From W0P28-013 sp051870755 (lineage in GTDB: Bacteria; Bacteroidota; Bacteroidia; Bacteroidales; Paludibacteraceae): a DNA stretch of 64,000 nt. The notes beneath the pieces were generated by a model, which searched no databases, was not told the origin of the DNA, and saw nothing but the letters and a program-made list of their open reading frames with translations. Position numbers and translations under genes: made by a program. Positions 8,796-16,844 of the stretch are shown one piece after another; position 1 is the first letter of the stretch; the number at the start of each line of letters is the position of its first letter. Where the stretch lies: the NCBI GenBank assembly GCA_051870755.1, contig JBJECE010000001.1, positions 27,558 through 91,557 on the forward strand, given 5' to 3'.

Positions 8796-9137
8796 ATGAA
8801 ACCTTATGTATTAACTATTGCCATGTTGGTGTGTTCCAACTGTTTTATGACCTATGCGTGGTACGGCCACTTGCGCAGCATGAACGACAAATCGTGGTGG
8901 TTGGCTGCGCTGGTCAGTTGGGGTGTCGCCTTGTGCGAATATTTGATAATGGTGCCGGCCAATCGCATTGGTTACACCGTATTTACCTTGCCGCAACTTA
9001 AAATTATTCAGGAAGTTATCACACTATCGGTATTCATTCCGTTCTCGATTTTTTTTATGCACCAGCCGCTCAAACTCGATTATCTTTGGGCTATGTTGTG
9101 CATGCTCGGCGCCGTCTATTTTATGTTCCGTAGTTGA
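8796..9137 (+). CDS. DUF486 / DMT-family small membrane protein
   Basis: A 113-residue protein with four predicted membrane helices. It matches the DUF486 family of short DMT-superfamily proteins, with the block AWYGHLRSM after helix 1 and VPANRIGYTV in the second loop. Other DMT members are small-molecule transporters or flippases; the substrate here is unknown. The ATG at 8796 was preferred to the GTG two codons upstream. It is monocistronic, with its own promoter. Confidence 0.85.
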   Translation: MKPYVLTIAMLVCSNCFMTYAWYGHLRSMNDKSWWLAALVSWGVALCEYLIMVPANRIGYTVFTLPQLKIIQEVITLSVFIPFSIFFMHQPLKLDYLWAMLCMLGAVYFMFRS

Positions 9138-9208
9138 TAATACCACCAAAAATGTCTTATTATTAAGTTAAAAAAAGTAATTTCGACGGTTAACTGAAAA
9201 AAAACACT

Positions 9209-9251
9209 TACATTTGCGGATACATTCTCTCATCATTTGAGGAGTGTATCC
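9209..9251 (+). promoter_or_regulatory. -7 box and 5'-leader hairpin of the acyl-CoA synthetase gene
   Basis: TACATTTG at 9209-9216 matches the -7 consensus, though no TTG sits at the -33 distance. Directly after it, GGATACA (9218-9224) and TGTATCC (9245-9251) form a hairpin with an inner CTCTCA/TGAGGAG pairing. The hairpin would lie at the very 5' end of the mRNA, 36 nt ahead of the start codon. It has no T-run beyond GTTTGTT, so I read it as a leader structure rather than a terminator. Confidence 0.45.
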
Positions 9252-9286
9252 GTTTGTTAATGTCTGATTTGTAAATATGTATATTT

Positions 9287-10942
9287 ATGGAAGAAAGTAA
9301 AAAACGTTTCCTCGATTATTTTGAAACATCGTTACAAAACAATTGGGACGCGCCGGCACTCGACGATTTCGACAGCCCTGTGGCGCTCACCTATGGACAA
9401 ATGGCCGAACAGATAGCGCGCCTGCATGTGCTGTACGAAACTATCGGCCTCGAGAAAGGCGATAAAATCGCTCTCTGTGGACGCAATAGTTCGATGTGGG
9501 CAGTCAATTTCTTGGCGGCCACAACCTACGGCTGCGTGGCAGTGGCCATTTTGGCCGATTTCGACACGGCTGCCATACACGCATTGGTCAATCACAGCGA
9601 TGCCAAATTGCTGATGGTCGGACCGATGGTTTGGGCTAATATTACGTCGTCCGAAATGCCCAATCTGAAAGGCATTCTCTCCATCGAAGACCTGACGCTG
9701 CTGGAGGCGCGCTCCGAACAGTTCGCCACACATTATGCCGAGTGGGAACAACGTTTTGCCGCCAAATATCCGAACGGATTTACACGCAGCGATGTGCGTT
9801 TCGAGCGTTTCGATTCGAATGCACCGGTACTGATAAACTACACGTCGGGCAGCACGGGCGCACCCAAAGGCGTGATGCTCAGTTGGCGCAGTATCGACTC
9901 GAATATCCGATTCAGCCAAGAACGCATTCCGAATAGCTCGGCCGATACACTGTTGTCGATGTTGCCGATGGCACACATGTTCGGCTTGGTTATCGAAGTG
10001 CTTTATCAGGTGGCCGGCGGTACGCACATTACCGTGCTGAACAAAACACCATCGCCTGCCGTGCTGATGAAGGCACTGCACGATGTGAAACCATACATGA
10101 TGCTGACCGTGCCGCTCGTCATCGAAAAAATCTTCAAATCGAAAATTTTCCCCGCCATCCACAAACCGTTGGTGCGCCTGCTGTGGTACACGCCGGGCAT
10201 CAATCGGCTGATTCACAAAAAAGTGTACAACCAACTGATGACGGCTTTCGGCGGACATTTGCGCTATCTGATCATTGGCGGCGCTGCGCTGAATCGCGAA
10301 GTGGAGAAGTGCCTGAAAACCATCAAGTTCCCATTTACGGTAGGCTACGGCATGACCGAATGCGGACCGCTGATTGCGTACGAACATTGGCACAACTTCA
10401 AACTGCGCTCGTGTGGCAAGGCGGTCGATAGGGTCGAAATTCGCATCGACTCGGACGACCCGCAACGCAAGGTGGGCGAAATTCTCGTGCGTGGCGACAA
10501 TGTGATGCTGGGTTACTACAAAAACGACGAAGCCACCAAGGCGGTCTTTACCGACGACGGCTGGATGCGCACCGGCGACCTCGGCGTTATCGACAAAGCG
10601 GGCAATCTGATGATTCGCGGACGCTCGAAAAATATGATACTTGGCCCATCGGGACAAAACATCTATCCCGAAGAGATTGAAGGCAAAGTGAACAATATGC
10701 CGTATGTCGTCGAGTCGGTGGTGGTCGATCGCGAAGGAAAACTCGTGGCGCTTGTCTATGCCGATACCGACAAAATGGCCAAGGAACAACCCGGCGTGCC
10801 GGCGCAAGACGTGATGGAAGAGATGCGTTTGCGTGTCAATCGCTTGTTGCCGACTTTCTGCCGCTTGTCGGCTGTGGAGTTGGTGGACAAAGAATTCGAA
10901 AAAACGCCCAAACGCAGCATCAAACGTTTCCTCTATAAATAA
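9287..10942 (+). CDS. AMP-binding long-chain acyl-CoA synthetase
   Basis: A 551-residue ANL-superfamily enzyme. The P-loop-like YTSGSTGAPKGVML lies near residue 185, the A5 block GYGMTECGPL near residue 350, and the A7/A8 block GWMRTGDLG near 425; the C-terminal lysine lies in KTPKRSIKRFLYK. It activates fatty acids to acyl-CoA through an acyl-AMP intermediate. Substrate chain length cannot be read, though the family is usually long-chain. It is a single gene, ending at a bidirectional terminator shared with parE. Confidence 0.9.
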   Translation: MEESKKRFLDYFETSLQNNWDAPALDDFDSPVALTYGQMAEQIARLHVLYETIGLEKGDKIALCGRNSSMWAVNFLAATTYGCVAVAILADFDTAAIHALVNHSDAKLLMVGPMVWANITSSEMPNLKGILSIEDLTLLEARSEQFATHYAEWEQRFAAKYPNGFTRSDVRFERFDSNAPVLINYTSGSTGAPKGVMLSWRSIDSNIRFSQERIPNSSADTLLSMLPMAHMFGLVIEVLYQVAGGTHITVLNKTPSPAVLMKALHDVKPYMMLTVPLVIEKIFKSKIFPAIHKPLVRLLWYTPGINRLIHKKVYNQLMTAFGGHLRYLIIGGAALNREVEKCLKTIKFPFTVGYGMTECGPLIAYEHWHNFKLRSCGKAVDRVEIRIDSDDPQRKVGEILVRGDNVMLGYYKNDEATKAVFTDDGWMRTGDLGVIDKAGNLMIRGRSKNMILGPSGQNIYPEEIEGKVNNMPYVVESVVVDREGKLVALVYADTDKMAKEQPGVPAQDVMEEMRLRVNRLLPTFCRLSAVELVDKEFEKTPKRSIKRFLYK

Positions 10943-10965
10943 GCCGAAATGTATCATCAACAGAA

Positions 10966-10995
10966 AAGCGCATCTCCCGAAAGGGCGGTGCGCTT
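10966..10995. terminator. Bidirectional terminator hairpin between acyl-CoA synthetase and parE
   Basis: AAGCGCA (10966-10972) pairs with TGCGCTT (10989-10995) around an inner TCCC-GAAA-GGG stem. It lies between two convergent genes. There is no long T-run, so it may act mainly as a 3'-end structure. Confidence 0.55.
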
Positions 10996-11019
10996 GATGT
11001 TTCGCGGCGTGCCGTAGTT

Positions 11020-12918
11020 TTACGGTTCGTCTAAATCGACTACCAAGTTTTCAACGATAAAGTCCTGACGTTCGGGCGTGTTTTTGCCCATGTAGAACGC
11101 CAACAAATCGGCTACGGCATCCTCTTTGCGTAGCGAAATTTGGTCGAGTCGCATATCCTTGCCGATGAAGTGTTTGAACTCGTCGGGCGATATTTCGCCT
11201 AAACCTTTGAAGCGCGTAATCTCCGGCGCCGGTTTCAACGCCTCGATGGCTGCCACACGCTCTTCTTCGGTGTAGCAGTAGCGTGTCTCTTTCTTGTTGC
11301 GCACGCGGAACAGCGGCGTTTGCAGTATGTACACATGTCCTTTTTTGACCAAGTCGGGGAAGAATTGCAAAAAGTAGGTCATCATCAGCAAGCGTATGTG
11401 CATGCCATCGACGTCGGCATCGGTGGCTATGATGACTTTGTTGTAGCGCAAACCTTCGAGTCCGTCTTCGATGTTCAGCGCGGCTTGCAGGCAGTTCAAC
11501 TCCTCGTTTTCGTACACCACTTTTTTGGACTCGCCGTAGCAGTTGTGCGGCTTTCCGCGCAGGCTGAACACCGCCTGTGTGTTTACATCGCGGCTTTTGG
11601 TGATGGAGCCCGACGCCGAATCGCCCTCGGTGATGAATATGCAACTCTCTTCGCGCAGGTCGCCTTTGGCATCGTTGTAGTGGATGTGGCAGTCGCGCAG
11701 TTTCTTGTTGTGCAGGCTGACTTTCTTGGCTCGTTCGCGCGCCAATTTCGATACGCCGGCAATGGCTTTGCGCTCTTTTTCCGAAGCGATGATCTTTTTT
11801 AGCAGCGTGTCGGCCATCATCGGGTTTTTGTGCAGATAGTCATCCACCTCTTTGCCGATGAAATCGCCCACAAATTTGCTGACGCTAATTCCTGACAATT
11901 GGTACGGATTGCCCTCGCTGTCTTTGTCGGGTGCCATGTTGGTCGAACCGAGTTTTATCTTGGTCTGACTCTCGAATGTCGGCTCTATCACATTGATGGC
12001 AATGGCTGCCACAATGCCGCTGCGAATGTCGGCCAACTCGAAATTTTTGTTGTAATACTCCTTGATGGTGCGTGCCAAGTGTTCGCGCAATGCACTTTGG
12101 TGTGTGCCGCCCTGCGTGGTATTTTGTCCGTTGACAAACGAATAATACTCCTCGCCGTATTGGTCGCTGTGGGTAAATGCTATCTCGATGTCGTCGCCTT
12201 TCAGATGGACGATGGGGTAGAGCGTTTCCGAGGTGCTGCGCTCTTGCAGCAAGTCGAGCAGACCGTTGCGCGACACAAATTTCTGCCCGTTGAATACAAG
12301 CGTCAGACCGGTATTCAGATAGGTGTAGTTGCGCAACATCGTTTCGATATACTCCTCGTGGAAGGCGTATTTACCGAAAATCTCCTCGTCGGGTGTGAAA
12401 ACGACCAATGTGCCGTTCTTCTCCGTGGTCGGTTCCAAATCGTACTCTTTGACGAGTTTACCGCGTTCGAAATCGGCCTGTTTCACCATGCCGTCGCGGA
12501 ACGATTTGACGCTGAATTGCGCCGATAACGCATTGACGGCTTTCGTACCGACGCCGTTCAGTCCCACCGATTTTTGGAATGCTTTGGTGTCGTATTTACC
12601 GCCGGTGTTCATCACCGAAACGGCCGCTATCAGTTTGCCTTGCGGAATGCCGCGCCCGAAGTCTCTGATGGACAGCGTTTTGTCGTTCATTTTGATGTCG
12701 ATTAACGAACCGCAGTGCATGCGAAATTCATCAATGGAGTTGTCGATGACCTCTTTCAACAGCACATAAATGCCATCGTCTTTGGCGTTGCCGTCGCCTA
12801 ATTTGCCGATGTACATGCCCGGGCGCAGGCGCACATGTTCCAACCCTTCGAGGGTGCGGATTTCGTCTTCGGTGTATTGCGCCGTAGGTGTTGCTTGTGC
12901 CGTTGTGTTGTCTTCCAT
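11020..12918 (-). CDS. parE: DNA topoisomerase IV subunit B (type IIA, ParE)
   Basis: A 632-residue protein. GHKL ATPase motifs are visible: EVIDNSIDEF, DFGRGIP and GLNGVGTKAVNALS. The TOPRIM domain has EGDSASGS and DADVDGMHIRLL. It pairs with ParC to decatenate replicated chromosomes. The length and the lack of the long GyrB insertion favour ParE over GyrB. The start MEDNTTAQ was chosen; the frame continues 12 codons upstream, but that region is close to the 3' end of tmRNA. No parC gene is visible in the window. Confidence 0.88.
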   Translation of the reverse strand: MEDNTTAQATPTAQYTEDEIRTLEGLEHVRLRPGMYIGKLGDGNAKDDGIYVLLKEVIDNSIDEFRMHCGSLIDIKMNDKTLSIRDFGRGIPQGKLIAAVSVMNTGGKYDTKAFQKSVGLNGVGTKAVNALSAQFSVKSFRDGMVKQADFERGKLVKEYDLEPTTEKNGTLVVFTPDEEIFGKYAFHEEYIETMLRNYTYLNTGLTLVFNGQKFVSRNGLLDLLQERSTSETLYPIVHLKGDDIEIAFTHSDQYGEEYYSFVNGQNTTQGGTHQSALREHLARTIKEYYNKNFELADIRSGIVAAIAINVIEPTFESQTKIKLGSTNMAPDKDSEGNPYQLSGISVSKFVGDFIGKEVDDYLHKNPMMADTLLKKIIASEKERKAIAGVSKLARERAKKVSLHNKKLRDCHIHYNDAKGDLREESCIFITEGDSASGSITKSRDVNTQAVFSLRGKPHNCYGESKKVVYENEELNCLQAALNIEDGLEGLRYNKVIIATDADVDGMHIRLLMMTYFLQFFPDLVKKGHVYILQTPLFRVRNKKETRYCYTEEERVAAIEALKPAPEITRFKGLGEISPDEFKHFIGKDMRLDQISLRKEDAVADLLAFYMGKNTPERQDFIVENLVVDLDEP

Positions 12919-12960
12919 GCTTGCTGTTGTTTGTGCGGATGTTACGATCCTCAAAAAAAG

Positions 12961-13357
12961 TGGAGCTGGCGGGAGTCGAACCCGTGTCCAAACGAGGAAG
13001 CAATATGCTTTCTACACGCTTATCTTCGCCTTCGTTTTCGTGCAGCGGCAAGACCGAAGCCACCAACCGTCGCCTTATCTGCTAAAATTTCGCCGCCGAT
13101 GCGCAGCCATCGCCGACTATCCCCGATTTTACCCACACCTCTTTACCGAACTGCTTCAGGGAATGGCATTCGAGAGATGTCTCGTTCCGACACCTGTGGT
13201 CGGAATTAAGCTTGACGTACTATGACTTCGATCAAGCAGCGAGAGCGTAAGATCCTTCGCCAGTTAATTGTTTGCCGTCTATGATTAAAGTGCTATCCGA
13301 CAACGCACTGCGTGCTTACATACCTCTTCTACCCGCTGTCAAAACCAGAACAGCCCC
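12961..13357 (-). ncRNA. ssrA: Transfer-messenger RNA (tmRNA)
   Basis: About 397 nt. The 5' end GGGGCTGTTCTGGTTTTGAC and the 3' end with GGGTTCGACTCCCGCCAGCTCCA split by a few bases of spacer form the tRNA-like domain, with CCA encoded. The tag frame at 13276-13232 reads GKQLTGEGSYALAA followed by TGA; the YALAA end is the classic degradation signal. The exact resume codon (GGC at 13276) is inferred. tmRNA rescues stalled ribosomes with SmpB. It is transcribed toward parE. Confidence 0.95.
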
Positions 13358-13397
13358 AAGTAGATGCGCAAAAGTGCCAATGCACCATTTAAGCATG

Positions 13398-13405
13398 CAA
13401 AGGTA
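13398..13405 (-). promoter_or_regulatory. -7 box of tmRNA
   Basis: Minus strand reads TACCTTTG, 40 nt upstream of the mature tmRNA 5' end, which leaves room for a short leader removed by RNase P. The -33 element is not obvious. Confidence 0.55.
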
Positions 13406-13688
13406 CGCAATTTTTTTGAGTATTGATGTGTCTGTGCCGATAAAGTTATCAACAATTAGGAATTAGGAGTGAGGAGCAAGGAATTTTCCCTTGCTCTGCA
13501 TTGTTTTATAAATCCCCCTACCTACCGCAGGCAGGCTCTACCTTCGGTAGGCAGGCTAAAGGGGACTTATAGTTTAGGAGGCTTGGAAAGGTAGAAAAGT
13601 ACCGCAAACTACAAAATTTAATAACCATAAACTTTAACTCATCTAACTTTTTGGGACTTTTTTGTTGTCGTTTTTTCGTCCGTTTTGC

Positions 13689-13719
13689 TTGATAGTTCAA
13701 AAACTTTGTTGTAACTTTG
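13689..13719 (+). promoter_or_regulatory. Promoter of ncRNA copy 1
   Basis: TTG at 13689-13691, 20 nt, TAACTTTG at 13712-13719. The same arrangement is conserved in copy 2. Confidence 0.7.
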
Positions 13720-13725
13720 CTGCGA

Positions 13726-14007
13726 ATCTACGCCGAGGGGCAATCTGTCGCTCATAGTAAGGTAGGTTCGGACATATTGGATAGCGTTTATTGACGCTTT
13801 GCGTCTGGATTGACAGAAACTTCGCAACTTTCTAAACACAGTTCAAAGGCCAAAGTAAGCAATAGATGCCTATAGGTATGATGCCATGCTGCCAACATGC
13901 TTGGCTGGTTTCATATCGGCGTAGGTTTCTTGTTGTTTTATTTGAACTGTATAGGCAATGCGAAGGCCTCTGTTAATCGGTAAGCAACAGAGGTCTGCGC
14001 TTTTTTT
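13726..14007 (+). ncRNA. Candidate structured ncRNA, copy 1 (~280 nt)
   Basis: The RNA is inferred from a promoter at its 5' end and an intrinsic terminator at its 3' end (stem 13960-13999, then seven T). Long complementary segments exist: CTACGCCGA (13728-13736) with TCGGCGTAG (13916-13924), and ACAGTTCAAA (13838-13847) with TTTGAACTGT (13941-13950). Their order is interleaved, so they form a pseudoknot or alternative folds. Local hairpins include AGCGT..ACGCT near 13772 and GCCAA..TTGGC (13891-13905). No convincing protein frame covers it. I do not recognise the family; one of the Bacteroidales Rfam motifs is possible. Confidence 0.65.
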
Positions 14008-14072
14008 ATGCCCGTAACCATTTGAAACTAAAAACAAACCATGTGGAAATGTCGCAACAAAAGATGAAGTAG

Positions 14073-14342
14073 ATGGTGAACGATAAACGACAAATAACTA
14101 TGAATGTGGTTTACATAGGGCATGAGATAAAAGCGGAATTGCAGCGTCAGGGTAAAACGGTATCGTGGCTATCGGATCAGTTGGGTATGGATCGCTCGAA
14201 TGTGTATCGCATTTTGCGCGCGCCCTCGTGTGATACAATATTGCTTTTGCGGCTTTCACACATTCTACATACCGATTTTTTTCGCCTATTCTCTGAGTGT
14301 GTCAAAATTGACACATGTGTCAATTTTGACACGGATTTATAG
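14073..14342 (+). CDS. Small HTH (XRE-like) regulator, paralogue 1
   Basis: An 89-residue protein, or 80 residues if it starts at the ATG at 14100. The core IGHEIKAELQRQ, VSWLSDQLGMDRSN and VYRILR reads as a helix-turn-helix of the small XRE-like type common in Bacteroidota. A paralogue with the same IGH-IKAELQRQ core is encoded at 18953. The gene follows the terminator of ncRNA copy 1 by 65 nt and precedes the SPFH operon, so it may regulate either. Its 3' end contains a perfect 34-bp palindrome. Confidence 0.8.
   Translation: MVNDKRQITMNVVYIGHEIKAELQRQGKTVSWLSDQLGMDRSNVYRILRAPSCDTILLLRLSHILHTDFFRLFSECVKIDTCVNFDTDL
14299..14332. repeat. Perfect 34-bp palindrome inside the 3' end of the HTH gene
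   Basis: GTGTCAAAATTGACACA is followed directly by its exact reverse complement. It encodes part of the regulator's C-terminal tail (VKIDTCVNFDTD) yet is self-complementary at every position. It may be an operator for an HTH dimer or a hairpin. It has no trailing T-run, so a terminator is unlikely. A related imperfect palindrome lies just after the paralogous gene at 19241. Confidence 0.8.
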
Positions 14343-14364
14343 CGCTTTTTGTAATTTCAAATAG

Positions 14365-14372
14365 TATTTTTG
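14365..14372 (+). promoter_or_regulatory. -7 box of the SPFH operon
   Basis: TATTTTTG matches the -7 consensus 33 nt downstream of the palindrome and ~137 nt upstream of the SPFH start. No TTG lies at the expected -33 distance. Confidence 0.45.
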
Positions 14373-14508
14373 CAATTCGAAAAATGTTAATTTCCGATGA
14401 TATAGAATAGGCAACTAACAAAATAAAAAAACTAACTTGGCTTTTTATGTATTTTCCTTGTGGAACTTGTGGCTTATAAACCAGAACCAAATCAGAATAA
14501 ATGATACT

Positions 14509-15612
14509 ATGGCACTAATTGATGTAATATCCATCGAAGCCAATGACCAAGAATTGGTTTCAAAGTTTTCCTCTAACAATTTACGACTCGGTTCGCAGTT
14601 GGTAGTTCACCCGGCACAAACGGCATTCTTTGTTCATGGTGGTACAATTTGTGATGAGTTCACGTCCGGTACGTACACACTCCGCAACGAGGAATTGCCT
14701 ATCTTAAACAAGTTAGTAAACATTCCATTCGGCAGTGAATCTCCATTCAAAGCAGAAGTGTGGTTTATAAATCAACTGCACAAGTTGGATATTAAATGGG
14801 GAACCACACAGCCGATTCAATTGGAAGATCCGCGGTATAACATTATTGTCCCTGTGCGCGCTTATGGTCAATATGGGATGCGTATTTCTAATCCGCGCAC
14901 TTTCTTGGAGATGCTTGTCGGTAATTTGACATCTTTTTCGACAGACAAGATAGAGCAATACTTCAAAGGGAAGATTGTTATGCAACTATCTTCTTTTATC
15001 GCTCAAAAGATTGCAAATGATAATGTATCTATTCTTGATATCAACATACAATTACCGGACATGTCTTTCTATTGCCAGCAACAACTCAACAAAAGTATCT
15101 GCAATTATGGTATTGAGTTAGTGGATTTTACTATTATGTCTGTTAATGTGCCGGAAGAAGACCCAAGCATCCAACGACTCAAAGAAGCAAAAGATTTGGC
15201 CGCACGCTTGAAGGTTACAGGCAGAGATGTGTATCAAATGGAGCGCAGTTTCGATGTGTTAGAAACTGCGGCAGGAAACACAGGGGCAGGAGGGCAAATG
15301 ATGGCAATGGGAGCAGGTCTTGGCGCAGGTGTCGGTGTTGGAACAACCATCGGTAATATGGCTGGACAAATGATTAACACTAATCCGGTTGCGCCACCTC
15401 CAATAGTCGGCTATTATGCCTATGTCAATGGTCGGCAATTACCAAATCAAACGCCGCAACAAATAGCCTCTATGTTCCAGCAAGGCACAATTACTGCGGA
15501 TACATTGATTTGGAAAGCGGGGATGGCTGATTGGCTGCCCCTGTCACAAGTGCCGGAATTAGCATCTTTGCTGAATCAACAAACACCTCCACCTGTTCCA
15601 GCTAAAAACTGA
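14509..15612 (+). CDS. SPFH-domain protein with C-terminal GYF_2 domain
   Basis: A 367-residue protein. Residues ~20-245 match the bacterial SPFH (virion core protein-like) family, with WFINQLHKLDIKWGTTQP, VRAYGQYGMRI and FTIMSVNVPEEDP. A glycine/methionine-rich linker (~250-300) follows. Residues ~315-360 (YYAYVNGRQLPNQTP, LIWKAGMADWLPLSQVPE) are a GYF_2/DUF4339 adaptor domain. SPFH proteins oligomerise at membranes. The start MALIDVIS was chosen because homologous sequence begins there. It leads an A+T-rich five-gene set. A role in envelope stress or defence is possible but unproven. Confidence 0.85.
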   Translation: MALIDVISIEANDQELVSKFSSNNLRLGSQLVVHPAQTAFFVHGGTICDEFTSGTYTLRNEELPILNKLVNIPFGSESPFKAEVWFINQLHKLDIKWGTTQPIQLEDPRYNIIVPVRAYGQYGMRISNPRTFLEMLVGNLTSFSTDKIEQYFKGKIVMQLSSFIAQKIANDNVSILDINIQLPDMSFYCQQQLNKSICNYGIELVDFTIMSVNVPEEDPSIQRLKEAKDLAARLKVTGRDVYQMERSFDVLETAAGNTGAGGQMMAMGAGLGAGVGVGTTIGNMAGQMINTNPVAPPPIVGYYAYVNGRQLPNQTPQQIASMFQQGTITADTLIWKAGMADWLPLSQVPELASLLNQQTPPPVPAKN

Positions 15613-15619
15613 TAATGTT

Positions 15620-15967
15620 ATGAAAAAGACAATTCTTATTTTGGGCGGTTTGACACTCACTGTCAACATCCTATTAGGCGTATTGATTTCCGTATACAGC
15701 GTTTTCAATATGGGTGTAAATTGTGGCATTATTGCTATCAATACTGTTTTGCTCGTCAGCTTGTATGTGCTCAATGTGCGAGATGCTTTCCGTATATCTT
15801 TCTCTTTTCTGTTCTCAATTTTGGCAATTGTAGAAATCATACTTGGTTGCTTAATGCCGCAGAAACTTCAAGACAACGGCTATTTAATTGCATCACTTGT
15901 GTCGTTATTCTTTGAAATAACCCTTATTGTGGTTACTAACATATTGTCTAACAAAATTAAAAAGTAA
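15620..15967 (+). CDS. Small four-helix membrane protein
   Basis: A 115-residue protein that is almost all hydrophobic, with about four membrane helices (ILGGLTLTVNILLGVLI, CGIIAINTVLLVSLYVL, then two more) and a short KIKK tail. I recognise no family. It starts 8 nt after the SPFH stop, so the two are co-transcribed and may share a membrane site. Confidence 0.75.
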   Translation: MKKTILILGGLTLTVNILLGVLISVYSVFNMGVNCGIIAINTVLLVSLYVLNVRDAFRISFSFLFSILAIVEIILGCLMPQKLQDNGYLIASLVSLFFEITLIVVTNILSNKIKK

Positions 15968-15971
15968 AATT

Positions 15972-16217
15972 ATGGGAAACAACTACGAACAAATCTTAAA
16001 GCAGTATCCTCAAAGATTAGCAAAACAGATTGAGAATTCAGATGATTTTCAACAGGCATTGGTGTTTGCTTCCGAAAAGGTTAAAAAAGAGAACGACCCT
16101 TCTATTAAAGGTTTAAAAATCTCATGTGTTGAGATTACAATTTCATTCTCTCTACAGGCGAATGTTCCGACCGCTTCAGATTTCTCAATTCATATTCCAA
16201 AAGAGAGTTATAATTGA
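15972..16217 (+). CDS. Hypothetical protein, 81 aa
   Basis: An 81-residue soluble protein (MGNNYEQILKQYPQRLAKQ...) with an N-terminal helical half and a beta-like C-terminal half. The start at 15972 was chosen because the upstream extension overlaps the previous gene. It lies 5 nt after the membrane protein gene and ends just before the zinc-ribbon gene. I do not recognise the family; only the operon context supports it as a real gene. Confidence 0.65.
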   Translation: MGNNYEQILKQYPQRLAKQIENSDDFQQALVFASEKVKKENDPSIKGLKISCVEITISFSLQANVPTASDFSIHIPKESYN

Positions 16218-16219
16218 AA

Positions 16220-16831
16220 ATGACCTGTCCTAATTGTGGAGCGGAATTAGAACAACATGCCTTTGCGCATGTTTGTGCTTTTTGTGGTTATATATCTGCA
16301 AAGAATATGCCAACCACATCCGATAGTGCACAGGTCTACGAGACCTTAAAATACTATGAATATATTAAGAAGAATATTCAATATTTAAAGTCTCACCCCG
16401 AATTTGTTTCTATAAAAGAGGATGGTACATCTTACGAGATTCAATGTTCCAAAGCATTTCACCCGCTAGATGGTCAATATCAATTATACCGTGATCTCGA
16501 ATTTAGATGGAAGGCTATTGTCAATAAAGAAGTTATTCGGTTAATATTGCTATCTAAAGGAATAAAGTCCTGTAATGGGCGCATAATAGCAATATTAGAT
16601 GGGGAGATCAATATTATGCTCCAAGAAACAAGTGGAAATATGGATTTTGATGAGTATATTGTACCATATAATGACTTCGAAGCTATTTGTAATTCACCTA
16701 CTGTGACATTTGCTTTTAATGAGCAATTAAAATATGATGAATTTCGGATATATACTCACCGCTTCTATAATTTTGTATTTGATAGAACAAAATATCTATA
16801 CGCTATTAATCAACATTTATTAACAGATTAA
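16220..16831 (+). CDS. Zinc-ribbon protein, 203 aa
   Basis: The N-terminal reads MTCPNCGAELEQHAF...CAFCGY, a four-cysteine zinc ribbon (CxxC, then CxxC). The rest is an alpha/beta region without a family I recognise (YEYIKKNIQYLKSHPEF, IIAILDGEINIMLQE). The ATG at 16220 lies 3 nt after the previous stop and was preferred to a TTG two codons earlier. Zinc-ribbon partners are common near SPFH genes of this type, but the function here is unknown. Confidence 0.75.
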   Translation: MTCPNCGAELEQHAFAHVCAFCGYISAKNMPTTSDSAQVYETLKYYEYIKKNIQYLKSHPEFVSIKEDGTSYEIQCSKAFHPLDGQYQLYRDLEFRWKAIVNKEVIRLILLSKGIKSCNGRIIAILDGEINIMLQETSGNMDFDEYIVPYNDFEAICNSPTVTFAFNEQLKYDEFRIYTHRFYNFVFDRTKYLYAINQHLLTD

Positions 16832-16844
16832 AATATTTACAATT

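Larger units (their letters stand above)
13471..14012 (+). repeat. Long direct repeat, copy 1 (542 bp), carrying an ncRNA locus
   Basis: This segment recurs at 17696-18215. It begins with an 8-bp inverted repeat (GAGCAAGG / CCTTGCTC), continues through two small palindromic units of the CTACCGCAGGCAGG / CTACCTTCGGTAGGCAGG type, then ~150 bp of near-identical sequence, a promoter, an RNA-like region and a terminator ending in seven T. Most of the two copies is nearly identical. Differences are concentrated near the second palindrome, at 13798-13850 and in the terminator loop. No transposase or target-site duplication is evident. Confidence 0.9.
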
